52,879 nt of DNA from a bacterium HR25 (lineage in GTDB: Bacteria > Chloroflexota > Dehalococcoidia > SM23-28-2 > HRbin24): the NCBI GenBank assembly GCA_002898615.1, contig BEIB01000002.1, positions 1 through 52,879 on the forward strand. Reading direction: 5' to 3'. Under the pieces are notes generated by a model, which searched no databases, was not told the origin of the DNA, and saw nothing but the letters and a program-made list of their open reading frames with translations. The stretch's first letter is position 1; every line of letters begins with the position of its first letter. Both the position numbers and the translations under genes were made by a program. Positions 1-8,324 of the stretch are shown in pieces.

Positions 1-968
1 GCATGTCGTACTCGTACCGCATGACCAGGCGCCCAGGGCATCGGCCACCCGGCGCTGCAGCACCCGCACGCCGAGGCTCTCCTCGGTGACCGTGTAGGGT
101 GGGCCTGCCTGTCGCCGCCCTCCGCGAGGGAGGCGAACTCCTCCGTGTCCCACTGCTCCACCAGCCCGAAGCCACGGAACTCCCTCTCCAGGCCATCGAA
201 GTAGCCGTGGTGGTAAGCGTAGCGAGTGACGAAGCGGTTGCGGCTGACGTGGTCATAGGTCTCCACCCGCTCCACGACGTGGACGGGAAAGGGGAGGCGC
301 GTGACCCAGGGCCTGCCCGCCAGCCTGCCCGCCTGGTAGAACCTGGTGGAGGGAGCGTAGAAGATGCGGGTCTCGGTCCCCAGATCGTTGTCGATGCGGG
401 CGAGCAGGTGCGGCTTCTGGCCACCGGCGATGTCCACGTCCTGGGAGTCCTCGGCCCTGTACTCGTAGACGATGGCGTTGCCCTTGCCGTCGTAGCTCTC
501 GCAGATGAGGCAGGCGAAGACGCGCCGGGGCTCCTCCGGATCGGCGATGCGACTCTGCAGGCTACGGCCGTAGCAGGTAGTAATGCCATCGCCGGAGATG
601 GAGCGCCGGAAGCAGTCGGCCGGGCGGGCGGTGTTCGTCCATCGTTCGACCCGAGCGAAGAGGCCTTCGATACGCGGCCAGTAGCGCTGGATGCGATACT
701 CGGCGCCGCCCACGGAGCGCCGCTCCTACCAGCGGCCTCCGTCCTCCCTCAGGACGGGGACCAGGTCTTCCGCCCCGGAGAGGACGAAGACATCGGACTC
801 CTCATCGTCCCGGTAGCGGGGCAGGCCCTGGCCGGTCTTGCGACTGGTCCTGGGGGGCGTCAACGACCAGCCCAGGCCGAAGCGGCCGTTGCCAGAGCCA
901 GAATCGTAGGAGATGGCGAGAGCGGGGCCGAAGCCGGAGCGACCAGGGCCGGTGGGACTTTTGGGCAT
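1..968 (-). pseudogene. Relic of SpvB/TcB-type insecticidal toxin complex subunit, truncated by window edge
   Basis: Read on the minus strand, this stretch shows landmark segments of the SpvB/TcB family (the cocoon-forming B component of Tc toxins). PGRSGFGPALAISYDSGSGN and FGLGWSLTPP (near 950-870) are the SpvB N-terminal signature. YRIQRYWPRIEGLFARVERW (near 700-640), a GGQKPHLL/APSTRFY/RLPFPVHVVERVETYD block (near 420-250), EFRGFG-VEQWDTEEF (near 180-140), then YTVTEES and VMRYEYDM at the left edge follow. The order is correct, but the repeat/FG-GAP section of several hundred residues normally lying between the second and third blocks is missing. There is an in-frame amber stop at 726-728 and frame changes near 100-110 and 25-45. 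The usual N-terminal residues before PGRSGFG are also absent. I call it a decayed gene. The family is well recognised; the decay history is inferred. Confidence 0.8.
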
Positions 969-1122
969 CGCTCGCAATGGAGCCTCTCTGCGCCCGCTCC
1001 TGAGCCAGCCAGTGGTAACATAGTGCAGTGAGGGGCTCTCGCATTCGACTGGCCTGTGGCCATAGGCAGGTGGCAAGCAGACGGCCCCTGCTGTCGGGGG
1101 GTTGCCGAGGCCCTAAGCGTGC

Positions 1123-1216
1123 GGAGGGGTGCCGGAGCGGCTGAACGGGGCGGTCTTGAAAATCGCTAGGGCCCCGCGCTGGGCCCTCGTGGGTTCGAAT
1201 CCCACCCCCTCCGCCA
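1123..1216 (+). tRNA. tRNA-Ser (anticodon UGA)
   Basis: Class II tRNA of 94 nt with encoded CCA. The acceptor stem GGAGGGG (1123-1129) pairs with CCCCTCC (1206-1212), discriminator G1213, CCA 1214-1216. The anticodon loop CTTGAAA gives UGA, the long variable arm typical of serine tRNA is present, and the T-loop reads GGTTCGAATCC. The toxin relic lies on its 5' side, not at its 3' end, so it is not an obvious tRNA-3' integration site. Confidence 0.95.
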
Positions 1217-1424
1217 CCACCCCGGACCCGAGCTGGCCCCGAGTCGAGGGCCCCACCCACAACCTCACCCGCCCGGCGTAACCGCTGTCGAGCCTGAACG
1301 CACGCTCTGCCCCTTGCGCAGGCTGCGGCCCCCTTTGTTCCACCCACCAGACCCCTGACCGCCCCCGTTGTCGCTCACCTGCGGCGCTCCTCGCCGGCCA
1401 TCTCCAGGGGATGGCATCAGGGCA

Positions 1425-2612
1425 CTAGCGTCGTCCCAGCGAGAGCAGCAGGCGGCAGAGGGGTATGGCCAGGGCCACTGCCAGGGAGACCAGGCCCACC
1501 GGCGTCAGGGGCGGGCCATCCCTCTCCCCCGCCCGGGCGACGGGTCCGCCGCCCGTCTCCGGCAGTCTAGTTATGGCGATACCCGCTGTCTCAGAGACCC
1601 TCACGCTGACGGTGGCCGAGGCGCAGTGCCGCTCTCCTCCGTAGGCCCCGCAGGCGACGAAAGCGCTGACGAAGGTGCCGGCGGCAGCGTAGCTCCCGGC
1701 AGCCTGAACCAGACAGGACTCGCCGGGGCGCAGCGTCCCGCTCCCGCAGGCGGCGCCCCTCAGCCCCAGCCCTTCGCTCTCAACGGCGACGTCCGACAGC
1801 TCCACGTTACCGGTGTTGACCACCCTCACCAGGTAGGTCACCCGAAGAGGGGCATCTCCCGCCTGGGGGCTGGCCGACACCTCCAGCCCGATGGCCGGCC
1901 GGGGGGCCGGCGCCTCCACGAAGGTACAGGTGACGCTCTCGCCAGGGGCCAGCTCCACCCTGACCGATACGTCTCCGCTCTCGCCGCTGGTGCAAGTGAC
2001 GCTGAGGGCCCGCCCCGGCTTGGGATGTTCCGTCACCGTATAGGTCCCGGGCAGAAGGAGAAAGACCACCCTCCCGTTCCGCCGCACATCCTGGGGCGGC
2101 GCTGGCCCCACCAGCACCCCCTCCACCGGGCTCTCTAGCCGCTCCCCGTCCTCCCCCTCCACCAGCTTGACGATGGTCAGGACGGCCAGAGGCAAGTTAC
2201 CGAACTGGACCTCCGCCATTTCGCCGGCGGAGACGGGCAGCTCCTGGCAGAGCGCCGTGGTGTTCAGCCATCCGTCCTGCAGCGCCTCCCGCACCCAGTA
2301 CCTCCCGGGGCGAAGGTCGCTGAAGGTGACTGTCCCCTGCTCGTTCGTGATGGCGGCCCGGACGGAGTCGCCGGAGCAGCCTTCCCCAGTAAAGAGCTGC
2401 ACCTGCCAGCCGGAGAGGCCGGCCTCATCCCCGTCACGCCGGCCGTCGCCGTTCAGATCAGCGAAGAGATAGGCCACGATCTCGCCCGTCGGCGGCAAGA
2501 CCTGCAGGGGGCCAGCCTGGGGCGAGGCAAGAGGGGGCGCCCCCGCCGCCCTCGCCGGCGATGGCGCGGCGAGGGCCAGCCCCAGCAGGACGACCAGCGC
2601 AGCGATGGGCAT
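1425..2612 (-). CDS. Secreted SdrB-like/DUF11-type surface protein with LPETG sorting signal
   Basis: About 395 residues from ATG 2612. This start is chosen because it begins directly with a signal peptide (hydrophobic core VVLLGLALAA, cleavage near ARA-A). An SdrD B-like prealbumin fold follows, with the calcium-loop-like DLNGDGRRDGDE and the GRYWVREAL block. A second beta-sandwich has PGTYTVTEHPKPG, and a third DUF11/CARDB-like domain has YLVRVVNTGNVELSDVAVE. The C-terminus is LPETGGG, a short linker, a hydrophobic helix (VGLVSLAVALAIPLC) and a basic tail ending GRR, the tripartite layout of sortase substrates. It probably sits on the cell surface as an adhesin or structural protein. No sortase gene is in the window. 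The reading frame extends further upstream but that part looks like non-coding leader. Confidence 0.75.
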   Translation of the reverse strand: MPIAALVVLLGLALAAPSPARAAGAPPLASPQAGPLQVLPPTGEIVAYLFADLNGDGRRDGDEAGLSGWQVQLFTGEGCSGDSVRAAITNEQGTVTFSDLRPGRYWVREALQDGWLNTTALCQELPVSAGEMAEVQFGNLPLAVLTIVKLVEGEDGERLESPVEGVLVGPAPPQDVRRNGRVVFLLLPGTYTVTEHPKPGRALSVTCTSGESGDVSVRVELAPGESVTCTFVEAPAPRPAIGLEVSASPQAGDAPLRVTYLVRVVNTGNVELSDVAVESEGLGLRGAACGSGTLRPGESCLVQAAGSYAAAGTFVSAFVACGAYGGERHCASATVSVRVSETAGIAITRLPETGGGPVARAGERDGPPLTPVGLVSLAVALAIPLCRLLLSLGRR

Positions 2613-2872
2613 CGCTATGGGAGGGGAGCAAGCAGCCAGAGGACTCCGCCGGCCGCCGGGGCTCCCGTCTTCGGCAGCCCCCCTGGAGCACCCTTCTCTT
2701 CTGATTTCGTCCCCCTGTGGCGGAGATTGGTGGTCGGTCGTGGGGCCCGTCCCTCCGACGGGCTGCGGGTTTTCCCCGACATATTGCAAACGCACCCGGC
2801 AGGGGCAGCATTACAGATAGCCGCCCGGCCCAGGGCGAAGATGTCCGGGGCAGCGCTCCGGGGGCGTTCCCT
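2613..2872. other. Intergenic region between surface protein and acyl-CoA synthetase genes
   Basis: About 260 bases upstream of two divergent genes. The minus-strand side is the leader of the surface-protein gene and contains several short GC-rich inverted repeats (for example GGGGCT/AGCCCC around 2660-2690). I could not match it to a riboswitch family I know. No credible coding sequence was seen. The plus-strand promoter of the next gene is listed separately. Confidence 0.4.
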
Positions 2873-2902
2873 TTGACACGGTTCGTCACAGGAGCATAAA
2901 AT
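2873..2902 (+). promoter_or_regulatory. Sigma70-type promoter for acyl-CoA synthetase gene
   Basis: Consensus -35 TTGACA at 2873-2878 and -10 TAAAAT at 2897-2902, with an 18-bp spacer. The predicted start is near 2909, about 54 nt before the ATG at 2963, which has GGAGAGGGG as its ribosome binding site. Confidence 0.65.
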
Positions 2903-2962
2903 CGGGCCAGGTCTCGTCCTTCGGGGTCAGAGGCCAGTCTTGCGCGGAAAGGAGAGGGGAGA

Positions 2963-4645
2963 ATGACCGTGCCGGGCATTCGGGTGCAGGGGCTCTGGTC
3001 GCGTGAGGAATGGACACGCCTGCCCACCTACCGCTCTACGCTCACGCCCCTGAGCTTCCTCTACCGCACCTCGGCCGTCTTTCCGGAGAAGGTGGGGGTC
3101 GTGGACGGGGAACGTCGTCTCACCTACGGCGAGTTCGCCGCCCGCGTCTTCCGCCTGGCCAGCGCCCTGGCGAGGCGCGGCATCTCCCCCGGCGACCGGG
3201 TGGCAGTGCTGTGCCGCAACTCGCTGGAGGTGCTGGAGGCCCACTTCGGCGTGCCACAGGCGGGGGGCATCCTGGTACCCATCAACGTCCGCCTCAGTCC
3301 CGAGGAGATAGGCTACATCCTGGAGCACTCCGGCTCCAGGGCGGTGCTGCTGGACCGCGACCTGGCCCACCTCCTGCACCCGGTCTACGCCTCCCTGAAG
3401 GAGCGCCCCCTGCTGGTGATGGCCGATATCGCCTCCCGGCACGGTGAGCAGCCCTCGCCCCTGCCCGCGGGTCTGGCGGGGCCGGACTACGAGGAGCTGG
3501 TGGCGGAAGGTTCCCCTGACCCCTTCCCCCACCCCATCGAGGACGAGGAGGCGGTCATCAGCATCAACTATACCAGCGGCACTACCGGCCGCCCCAAGGG
3601 GGTGATGGTCACCCACCGCGGCTGCTACCTCAACGCCCTGGGGGAGATCATCGAGACGGGGCTGCGGCCCACCAGCAGCTACCTCTGGACGCTCCCCATG
3701 TTCCACTGCAACGGCTGGAACTTCACCTTCGCCGTGACGGCCATAGGCGCGACCCATGTCTGCCTGCCGCGCGTGGAATCGGCGCGGGTCTTCCGTCTGG
3801 TAGAGGAGGAGGGAGTCAGCCACTTCTGCGCCGCGCCCACGGTGCTGGTGATGCTAGCCAGCGAGCGGCCCTCGCCGGAGTACCGCTTCCCGCGGGCCGT
3901 CACCATCGTCACCGCTGCCTCGCCGCCGCCGCCGGCCATCATCCAGGCCATGGAGGAGATGGGGGCCACCATCATCCACGTCTACGGCCTCACCGAGACC
4001 TACGGCCCCCACACCATCTGTGAGTGGAAGACGGAGTGGGATGCCCTCCCTCTGGAGGAGAGGGCGCGCCTCAAGGCCCGTCAGGGTATGGGCTACATCC
4101 ACACCCCCGAGCTACGGGTGGTGGACGACGAGATGCGGGACGTCCCCGCCGATGGCGCCACCCTGGGGGAGGTGGTCATGCGGGGCAACAACGTCATGAA
4201 GGGCTACTACAACGACCCGGAGGCCACGGCGACGGCCTTCAAGGGGGGCTGGTTCCACTCCGGCGACCTGGGCGTCGTCCACCCGGACGGCTACATCGAG
4301 CTGCGCGACCGCAAGAAGGACATCATCATCAGCGGAGGCGAGAACATCTCCAGCATCGAGGTGGAGCGGGTGCTCTACCAGCACCCGGCGGTGCTGGAGG
4401 CGGCGGTGGTCGGCGTGCCGGACGCCAAGTGGGGGGAGCTCCCCAAGGCCTACATCGTCCTGCGGCCGGGCATGCAGGCCACCACCGAGGAGATCATAGC
4501 CTTCTGCCGCGAGCGCCTGGCCCACTTCAAGTGCCCCAAGGTAGTGGAGTTCCTGACGGAGCTGCCCAAGACCTCCACCGGCAAGATCCAGAAGTTCCGA
4601 CTGCGGGAGAGGGACTGGGCCGGCTACGAGAAGCGCATCCACTAG
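2963..4645 (+). CDS. Acyl-CoA synthetase (AMP-forming, acyl-adenylate family)
   Basis: 560 residues, the usual length for fatty- or aryl-acyl CoA ligases. It activates a carboxylic acid to acyl-AMP and then to the CoA thioester in the cytoplasm. The core motifs are intact: P-loop YTSGTTGRPKG near residue 203, YGLTE near 340, the GDLGVVHPDGY and RDRKKDIIISGGEN hinge near 435-460, and the C-terminal PKTSTGKIQKF with the catalytic lysine near 540. It is transcribed alone from a clear promoter. The substrate cannot be read from sequence. The Trp/Asn-rich pocket region (MFHCNGWNF) resembles medium-chain or aromatic acyl-CoA ligases. Confidence 0.88.
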   Translation: MTVPGIRVQGLWSREEWTRLPTYRSTLTPLSFLYRTSAVFPEKVGVVDGERRLTYGEFAARVFRLASALARRGISPGDRVAVLCRNSLEVLEAHFGVPQAGGILVPINVRLSPEEIGYILEHSGSRAVLLDRDLAHLLHPVYASLKERPLLVMADIASRHGEQPSPLPAGLAGPDYEELVAEGSPDPFPHPIEDEEAVISINYTSGTTGRPKGVMVTHRGCYLNALGEIIETGLRPTSSYLWTLPMFHCNGWNFTFAVTAIGATHVCLPRVESARVFRLVEEEGVSHFCAAPTVLVMLASERPSPEYRFPRAVTIVTAASPPPPAIIQAMEEMGATIIHVYGLTETYGPHTICEWKTEWDALPLEERARLKARQGMGYIHTPELRVVDDEMRDVPADGATLGEVVMRGNNVMKGYYNDPEATATAFKGGWFHSGDLGVVHPDGYIELRDRKKDIIISGGENISSIEVERVLYQHPAVLEAAVVGVPDAKWGELPKAYIVLRPGMQATTEEIIAFCRERLAHFKCPKVVEFLTELPKTSTGKIQKFRLRERDWAGYEKRIH

Positions 4646-4674
4646 CCCACCAGCGGGGCAGGCGCGGGTTTATA

Positions 4675-4703
4675 TTGGCTTTATATGCTTTTCTGGCTAG
4701 TCT
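4675..4703 (+). promoter_or_regulatory. Candidate promoter for DUF1328/DUF6285 genes
   Basis: TTGGCT (4675-4680), 17-bp spacer, TAGTCT (4698-4703), inside an AT-rich island unusual for this region. The island also contains a direct repeat TTTATAT-tggc-TTTATAT (about 4669-4686). The assignment is moderate because the -10 hexamer is weak. Confidence 0.4.
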
Positions 4704-4787
4704 ATAGCCTTTGGCGGCTTGATGGGGGGCGCGCACCCCTTTACCCTGCAGGAGAGGCCAGTCTCCTAGAGGAAAGGGGGTGTGCGG

Positions 4788-4970
4788 ATGGGACTGCTGG
4801 CATTGGCCCTCATATTCCTCGCCATAGCCATCATCCTTGGCGTACTGGGATTCGGTTTCATCGCCGGTGTGGCCGGCTTCATAGCCAAGATCCTCTTCAT
4901 CATCTTCATCGTGCTGGCCATCCTGTGGGTGATAGGCGTCCTAGTGAGCGGCGCCAGACGCGCCCTCTGA
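4788..4970 (+). CDS. Small DUF1328 membrane protein
   Basis: 60 residues, almost entirely two hydrophobic helices: LLALALIFLAIAIILGVLGFG, then GFIAKILFIIFIVLAILWVIG. The first helix, the central glycine-rich turn GFGFIAGVAGFIAKILF and the length match the DUF1328 family of two-helix inner-membrane proteins, whose function is unknown. ATG 4788 is preferred over GTG 4782 because the purine-rich ribosome binding site GGAAAGGGGG ends at 4780, leaving proper spacing only for the ATG. Confidence 0.75.
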   Translation: MGLLALALIFLAIAIILGVLGFGFIAGVAGFIAKILFIIFIVLAILWVIGVLVSGARRAL

Positions 4971-5040
4971 GCCTCGTCGGCGGTCGGGGCAGGGGATAGC
5001 CAGCCCCGGCGCCGACGACGGGAGTCGGGAGGGGAAAACG

Positions 5041-5442
5041 GTGCAGGACAGGCCCACCGCTCTGGAGCTCCTGCGAGAGGTGGAACGCTTCCTCCAGCAG
5101 GAGGCAGCGCCCGGGGAGGAAGGGGCTCGCCGCTTCCGGGCGGCTGTGGCCGCCAACGCTCTCCGCATCGTCCGGCGGGAGCTGGAGCAGGCCGACGAGC
5201 ACCTGCTACGGGAGTGGGAGGCGCTGGACCGCCTCCTGGGCGCCGAGCCCCTCCCGCCAGGCCGGCGGGCGCAGGAGGAGGCCCTGCGCCGCCGCGTGGA
5301 AGAGGTCTGCCGCCGTATACGGGCGGGGGAGGCGGACGAGGACGGCCCCTTCCGCCGGGAACTCCTTTCCTTCCTCTGGCTCCTCACCCGACACAAGCTG
5401 CAAGTCAACGATCCGGGCTGGCTGGAGCGGCCCCGAGCCTGA
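5041..5442 (+). CDS. DUF6285 domain protein
   Basis: 133 residues, GTG start with GGGAGGGG six bases upstream. It opens with MQDRPTALELLREVERFLQQE and has AANALRIVRRELE, then a helical segment ending KLQVNDPGWLE. This layout resembles the DUF6285 family, helical proteins usually found beside acyl-CoA dehydrogenases and aminoglycoside-phosphotransferase-like kinases. Here neither usual partner is adjacent. Its neighbours are a DUF1328 gene upstream and a convergent luciferase-like gene downstream. Molecular function is not known. Confidence 0.65.
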   Translation: MQDRPTALELLREVERFLQQEAAPGEEGARRFRAAVAANALRIVRRELEQADEHLLREWEALDRLLGAEPLPPGRRAQEEALRRRVEEVCRRIRAGEADEDGPFRRELLSFLWLLTRHKLQVNDPGWLERPRA

Positions 5443-5455
5443 GTGACGGGCCGCT

Positions 5456-6388
5456 TCAGCGAAGACGGGCCACCAGATACGCCAGCGCCGCGGCGTGCTG
5501 GAGGAACTCCGCCTGCGGCGCTATGGGCGTGAGGACGAGGTGACGCGCTCCCGCCTCCACGAACCGCTCCAGCATGGCCCGACAGTCCCGGAGGGTGCCC
5601 GCGGGGACGCAGTGCTGGACGATGGGGCCGAAATCGCGCGGGCCGTAGCGCTCGTCCAGGAAGCGGGCGGCGCGCGCCCTGCCCTCCTCCAGGGAATCGG
5701 CCAGGGCGACGAACAGGAAGATGGCCGGCGTGACGGCCGAGGGATCTCGGCCGGCCTCAGCCGCCCAGTGCCGCAGCAGCGCCAGCTCCTGCCGGTAGCC
5801 CTCCGGAGACACCAAGTAGGGCATGTAGCCGTCCCCTAGGAGGGCCGCCCGGCGGAGGGCCCGCCGGGAGCGCCCTCCCACCCAGAGAGGCGGGCCGCCG
5901 GGCTGGCAGGGGAGCGGCTCCAGCCGGAAGCGCTCCAGCCGGAAGCAGGAGCCAGCATAGGAGACCTCCTCCCCGCGCCAGAGCCGTCGCAGGAGGGGGA
6001 GGGCCTCGTCCATCCGGCGCCCTCGCTCCCGCGTCTCCACGCCGCAGGCGGCGAACTCCCAGGGGAACTCACCGCCCACGCCCACCCCCAACAGAAGGCG
6101 CCCCCCGGACAGCAGGTCCACAGTGGTGGCCTCCTTGGCCACGAGGGCGGGCGGACGCAGAGGCACCAACGCCACCGCCGAACCTATCCTGGCCCGACGC
6201 GTGGTCACCGCCAGGGCCGCCAGCACGGTGAAGGCATCGAACGTGGGCCCGTAGCGAGGGACGAAAAGGTGGTCTCCCGTCCAGATGGCGTCGTAGCCGA
6301 TCTCTTCTAGGGAAGCGACCTGTCGGAAGTCGCGGGCCAGGGACTCCAGATAGAACCAGGGCATGATGCCGAACTCCACCGTTCCCAT
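5456..6388 (-). CDS. Luciferase-like (LLM class) flavin/F420-dependent oxidoreductase
   Basis: 310 residues forming a single TIM-barrel luciferase-like domain. Recognisable parts are FGIMPWF at strand 1, GYDAIWTGDHLF, RARIGSAVALVPLRPPALVAKEATTVDLLSGGRLLLGVGVG (the family-typical barrel strands 4-5, quoted here in pieces of one continuous segment), and PLWVGGRSRRALRRAALLGDGYMP near 165-190. The cofactor is probably F420 or FMN; sequence alone does not decide. One of four members of this family in the window. It converges on the DUF6285 gene with a 13-bp gap and has a divergent neighbour (methyltransferase) about 100 bp upstream. Confidence 0.85.
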   Translation of the reverse strand: MGTVEFGIMPWFYLESLARDFRQVASLEEIGYDAIWTGDHLFVPRYGPTFDAFTVLAALAVTTRRARIGSAVALVPLRPPALVAKEATTVDLLSGGRLLLGVGVGGEFPWEFAACGVETRERGRRMDEALPLLRRLWRGEEVSYAGSCFRLERFRLEPLPCQPGGPPLWVGGRSRRALRRAALLGDGYMPYLVSPEGYRQELALLRHWAAEAGRDPSAVTPAIFLFVALADSLEEGRARAARFLDERYGPRDFGPIVQHCVPAGTLRDCRAMLERFVEAGARHLVLTPIAPQAEFLQHAAALAYLVARLR

Positions 6389-6492
6389 GGGACACGCTCC
6401 GCCAGCACGGGTATCGGTAGCATTTTAAGGTAACGTGGGTGACAGAGGCCCCTTGAGGCGGGCCCGGTCCCGCCCTTACAGTAATAGACGCC

Positions 6493-7347
6493 TTGCGCAC
6501 CGGTGCCACGGGGACGGGGCCCGCCCTCAGGCGGTGGTCGCGGCAGGTCCAGGCCCACCACGCCCAGTCCCGGCGCGCCATGCGGGAGGAGCCGGCCGAT
6601 TTCTGGCGCCCCTTCACCTCCTTCTTCCGTCAGGACCCCCACCGCACTGACGACCCGGCCCTGGCTGCCATCCTCCGTCGCCTCCGCCCCGACGACACGG
6701 TGCTGGACGTGGGTGGGGGTGCTGGCCGCTTTGCCCTGCCGCTGGCCCTGCGCTGCCGCTCGGTGACGGTGGTGGAGCCCTCCCCCAGCATGGTAGAGGC
6801 CCTCAAGGAGGGCATGAGGGAGGCGGGCATCGACAACATCGCTATCGTCCAGAGCACCTGGGAGGAGGCCCAAGTGGCGCCCCATGAAGTGGTCCTGTGC
6901 TCCCACGTGCTGTACGGGGTGGAGCGGGTGGACGTCTTCGTCGGGAAGCTGGTGGAGCATACCGTCCGCTCCCTGCTGGTGCTCATGTTCATGGACGCCC
7001 CCATCTCCGTCTTCAGCCGGGCCTGGCGCCTGGTGCGGCGAGAGCGACGGATAGAGCTGCCCGGCCTGCGCCTCCTGCTGCCGGTCCTCTGGGAGATGGG
7101 ACTCTACCCGGACCTGGAGATGGTCCAGTGGGGCCCGCCCCGACCCTTCCCCGACCGTCAGACCGCCCTGGATGAGCTGCGCCGCCGCCTTTACCTCCTC
7201 CCCGACAGCCCGGAGGACGCCCGCCTCCTGCGTCTGCTCCCACGCCTGCTGGAGGAGACGCCGGAGGGCCCTCGGCTGCGGGACGTCCCTCCTCGCTGGG
7301 AAGGGCTACTGGTCTGGCCGCCGGAGCGGGCAGCCCCCGGGGCCTGA
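6493..7347 (+). CDS. Class I SAM-dependent methyltransferase
   Basis: 284 residues from TTG 6493; ATG 6580 is an alternative. The TTG is preferred because residues before the ATG (RRWSRQVQAHH) look like the usual N-terminal helix. Motif I is DTVLDVGGGAGRFALPLA, motif II VVEPSPSMVEAL, followed by VVLCSHVLYGV. The ADFWRPF stretch is typical of a Chloroflexota/Actinobacteria group of small-molecule methyltransferases. The substrate is unknown. A possible promoter, TTGAGG (6453-6458) and TACAGT (6477-6482), would place transcription start almost at the TTG. The downstream hydrolase gene begins 31 bases after its stop. Confidence 0.75.
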   Translation: MRTGATGTGPALRRWSRQVQAHHAQSRRAMREEPADFWRPFTSFFRQDPHRTDDPALAAILRRLRPDDTVLDVGGGAGRFALPLALRCRSVTVVEPSPSMVEALKEGMREAGIDNIAIVQSTWEEAQVAPHEVVLCSHVLYGVERVDVFVGKLVEHTVRSLLVLMFMDAPISVFSRAWRLVRRERRIELPGLRLLLPVLWEMGLYPDLEMVQWGPPRPFPDRQTALDELRRRLYLLPDSPEDARLLRLLPRLLEETPEGPRLRDVPPRWEGLLVWPPERAAPGA

Positions 7348-7378
7348 GCCCTCCCCTGGGACTTCTGGAGGATCGGGC

Positions 7379-8284
7379 GTGAGGGTGCATGTCCTCGCCG
7401 TCCACGGCATCGGCCACGGAGCGCGAAGGGGCTTCTCAGTGCCGCTGCGGCAGCGGGTCATAGCCGAGCTGGAGCGACTGGCGCCGGCGATGGCGGCCGG
7501 CCTGCGGCGGCGGCCCCAGGGCCACTTCTGGCGGGAGGTGGTGTGGGACGCCGGGCTGCCCAACGAGGCCCTCTTCGCCCGCCTCTACCCCGGCGGCGAC
7601 CCCATGGCCGCCTGGGCTAGGGCCCTCCTCCGCCGCCTGGGCCGGCCCACCTACCGGGAGTTCGCCTTCTACCACCTGGGGGACATCTTCGGCTACTACG
7701 GCCGGCGGCGGGCCGTCCTGGCCCGCCTGCGGGAGGAGGTGGCGCGTATCATCCAGGAGCACCGGGGGTTACCCCACGGCCCCCGCTCTGGCTACCTGAC
7801 GCTGGTGGGCTACAGCATGGGCTCCGTCGTCGCCTTCGACTTCCTGCACGAGGCCCAGCGGTGGCCGGGGCGGGACGGCGAGGCACGGGCCGGGGGCGCC
7901 CGCCTCGTCGTCGATACCCATGAGGGGCCGGCAGAGGGGCTGACCGCCGCCGGTCTCTTCACCCTGGGCTCCCCCCTGGCCCTCTTCTCCCTCCTGACGG
8001 GGGAGGGGCAGCACCACTACCGGGCCGAAGGCGGGCCTCCCTTCCGTCTCGCCCCGGGTGGCGTATGGTGCAACTTCTACGACGAGGAGGACGTGGTCTC
8101 CTTCCCTCTGCGAGGACTCTTCGGCGCCCTGGTGGAGGACGTGGCGGTAGACAACTGCCGCCTGCCTCTGGCCGGCGTCCTCTTCTCCCACGGCGGCTAC
8201 TGGCGCAGCGCCGCGGTGGCACGGCGGCTGGCCCGTCACATTCTGGCCCTGGAGGGGCCTTCGGCGGCGCCCACGCTTATGTAA
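7379..8284 (+). CDS. Alpha/beta hydrolase, lipase/PGAP1-like
   Basis: 301 residues from GTG 7379, selected because GGAGG lies a few bases upstream and translation then opens with the first beta strand VRVHVLAVHGIGHG. The oxyanion loop is VHGIGHG and the nucleophile elbow is GYSMGS with Ser about residue 146. A later FTLGSPLALFSL and the C-terminal SHGGYW supply the expected Asp/His region. This pattern resembles serine esterases and lipases acting on lipid substrates. It is probably cotranscribed with the methyltransferase upstream. Confidence 0.72.
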   Translation: MRVHVLAVHGIGHGARRGFSVPLRQRVIAELERLAPAMAAGLRRRPQGHFWREVVWDAGLPNEALFARLYPGGDPMAAWARALLRRLGRPTYREFAFYHLGDIFGYYGRRRAVLARLREEVARIIQEHRGLPHGPRSGYLTLVGYSMGSVVAFDFLHEAQRWPGRDGEARAGGARLVVDTHEGPAEGLTAAGLFTLGSPLALFSLLTGEGQHHYRAEGGPPFRLAPGGVWCNFYDEEDVVSFPLRGLFGALVEDVAVDNCRLPLAGVLFSHGGYWRSAAVARRLARHILALEGPSAAPTLM

Positions 8285-8324
8285 AGCCCATATCTCGCCT
8301 TGACACACCGGTGGAGCGCAGGGG

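Noticed and set aside
99..1031. Long plus-strand open frame opposite the toxin relic
   Set aside because: Its protein has no recognisable domain and is low-complexity Gly/Ala/Val/Asp. The minus strand carries clear SpvB/TcB motifs over the same bases.
1123..1216. tRNA-Ser as an integration site for a genomic island carrying the toxin relic
   Set aside because: The relic lies at the tRNA 5' side, no integrase is present, and no duplicated tRNA 3' end was noticed.
802..1347. Minus-strand frame crossing the tRNA-Ser gene
   Set aside because: It reads through a complete tRNA and is Arg/Gly/Pro-rich noise, with no family resemblance.
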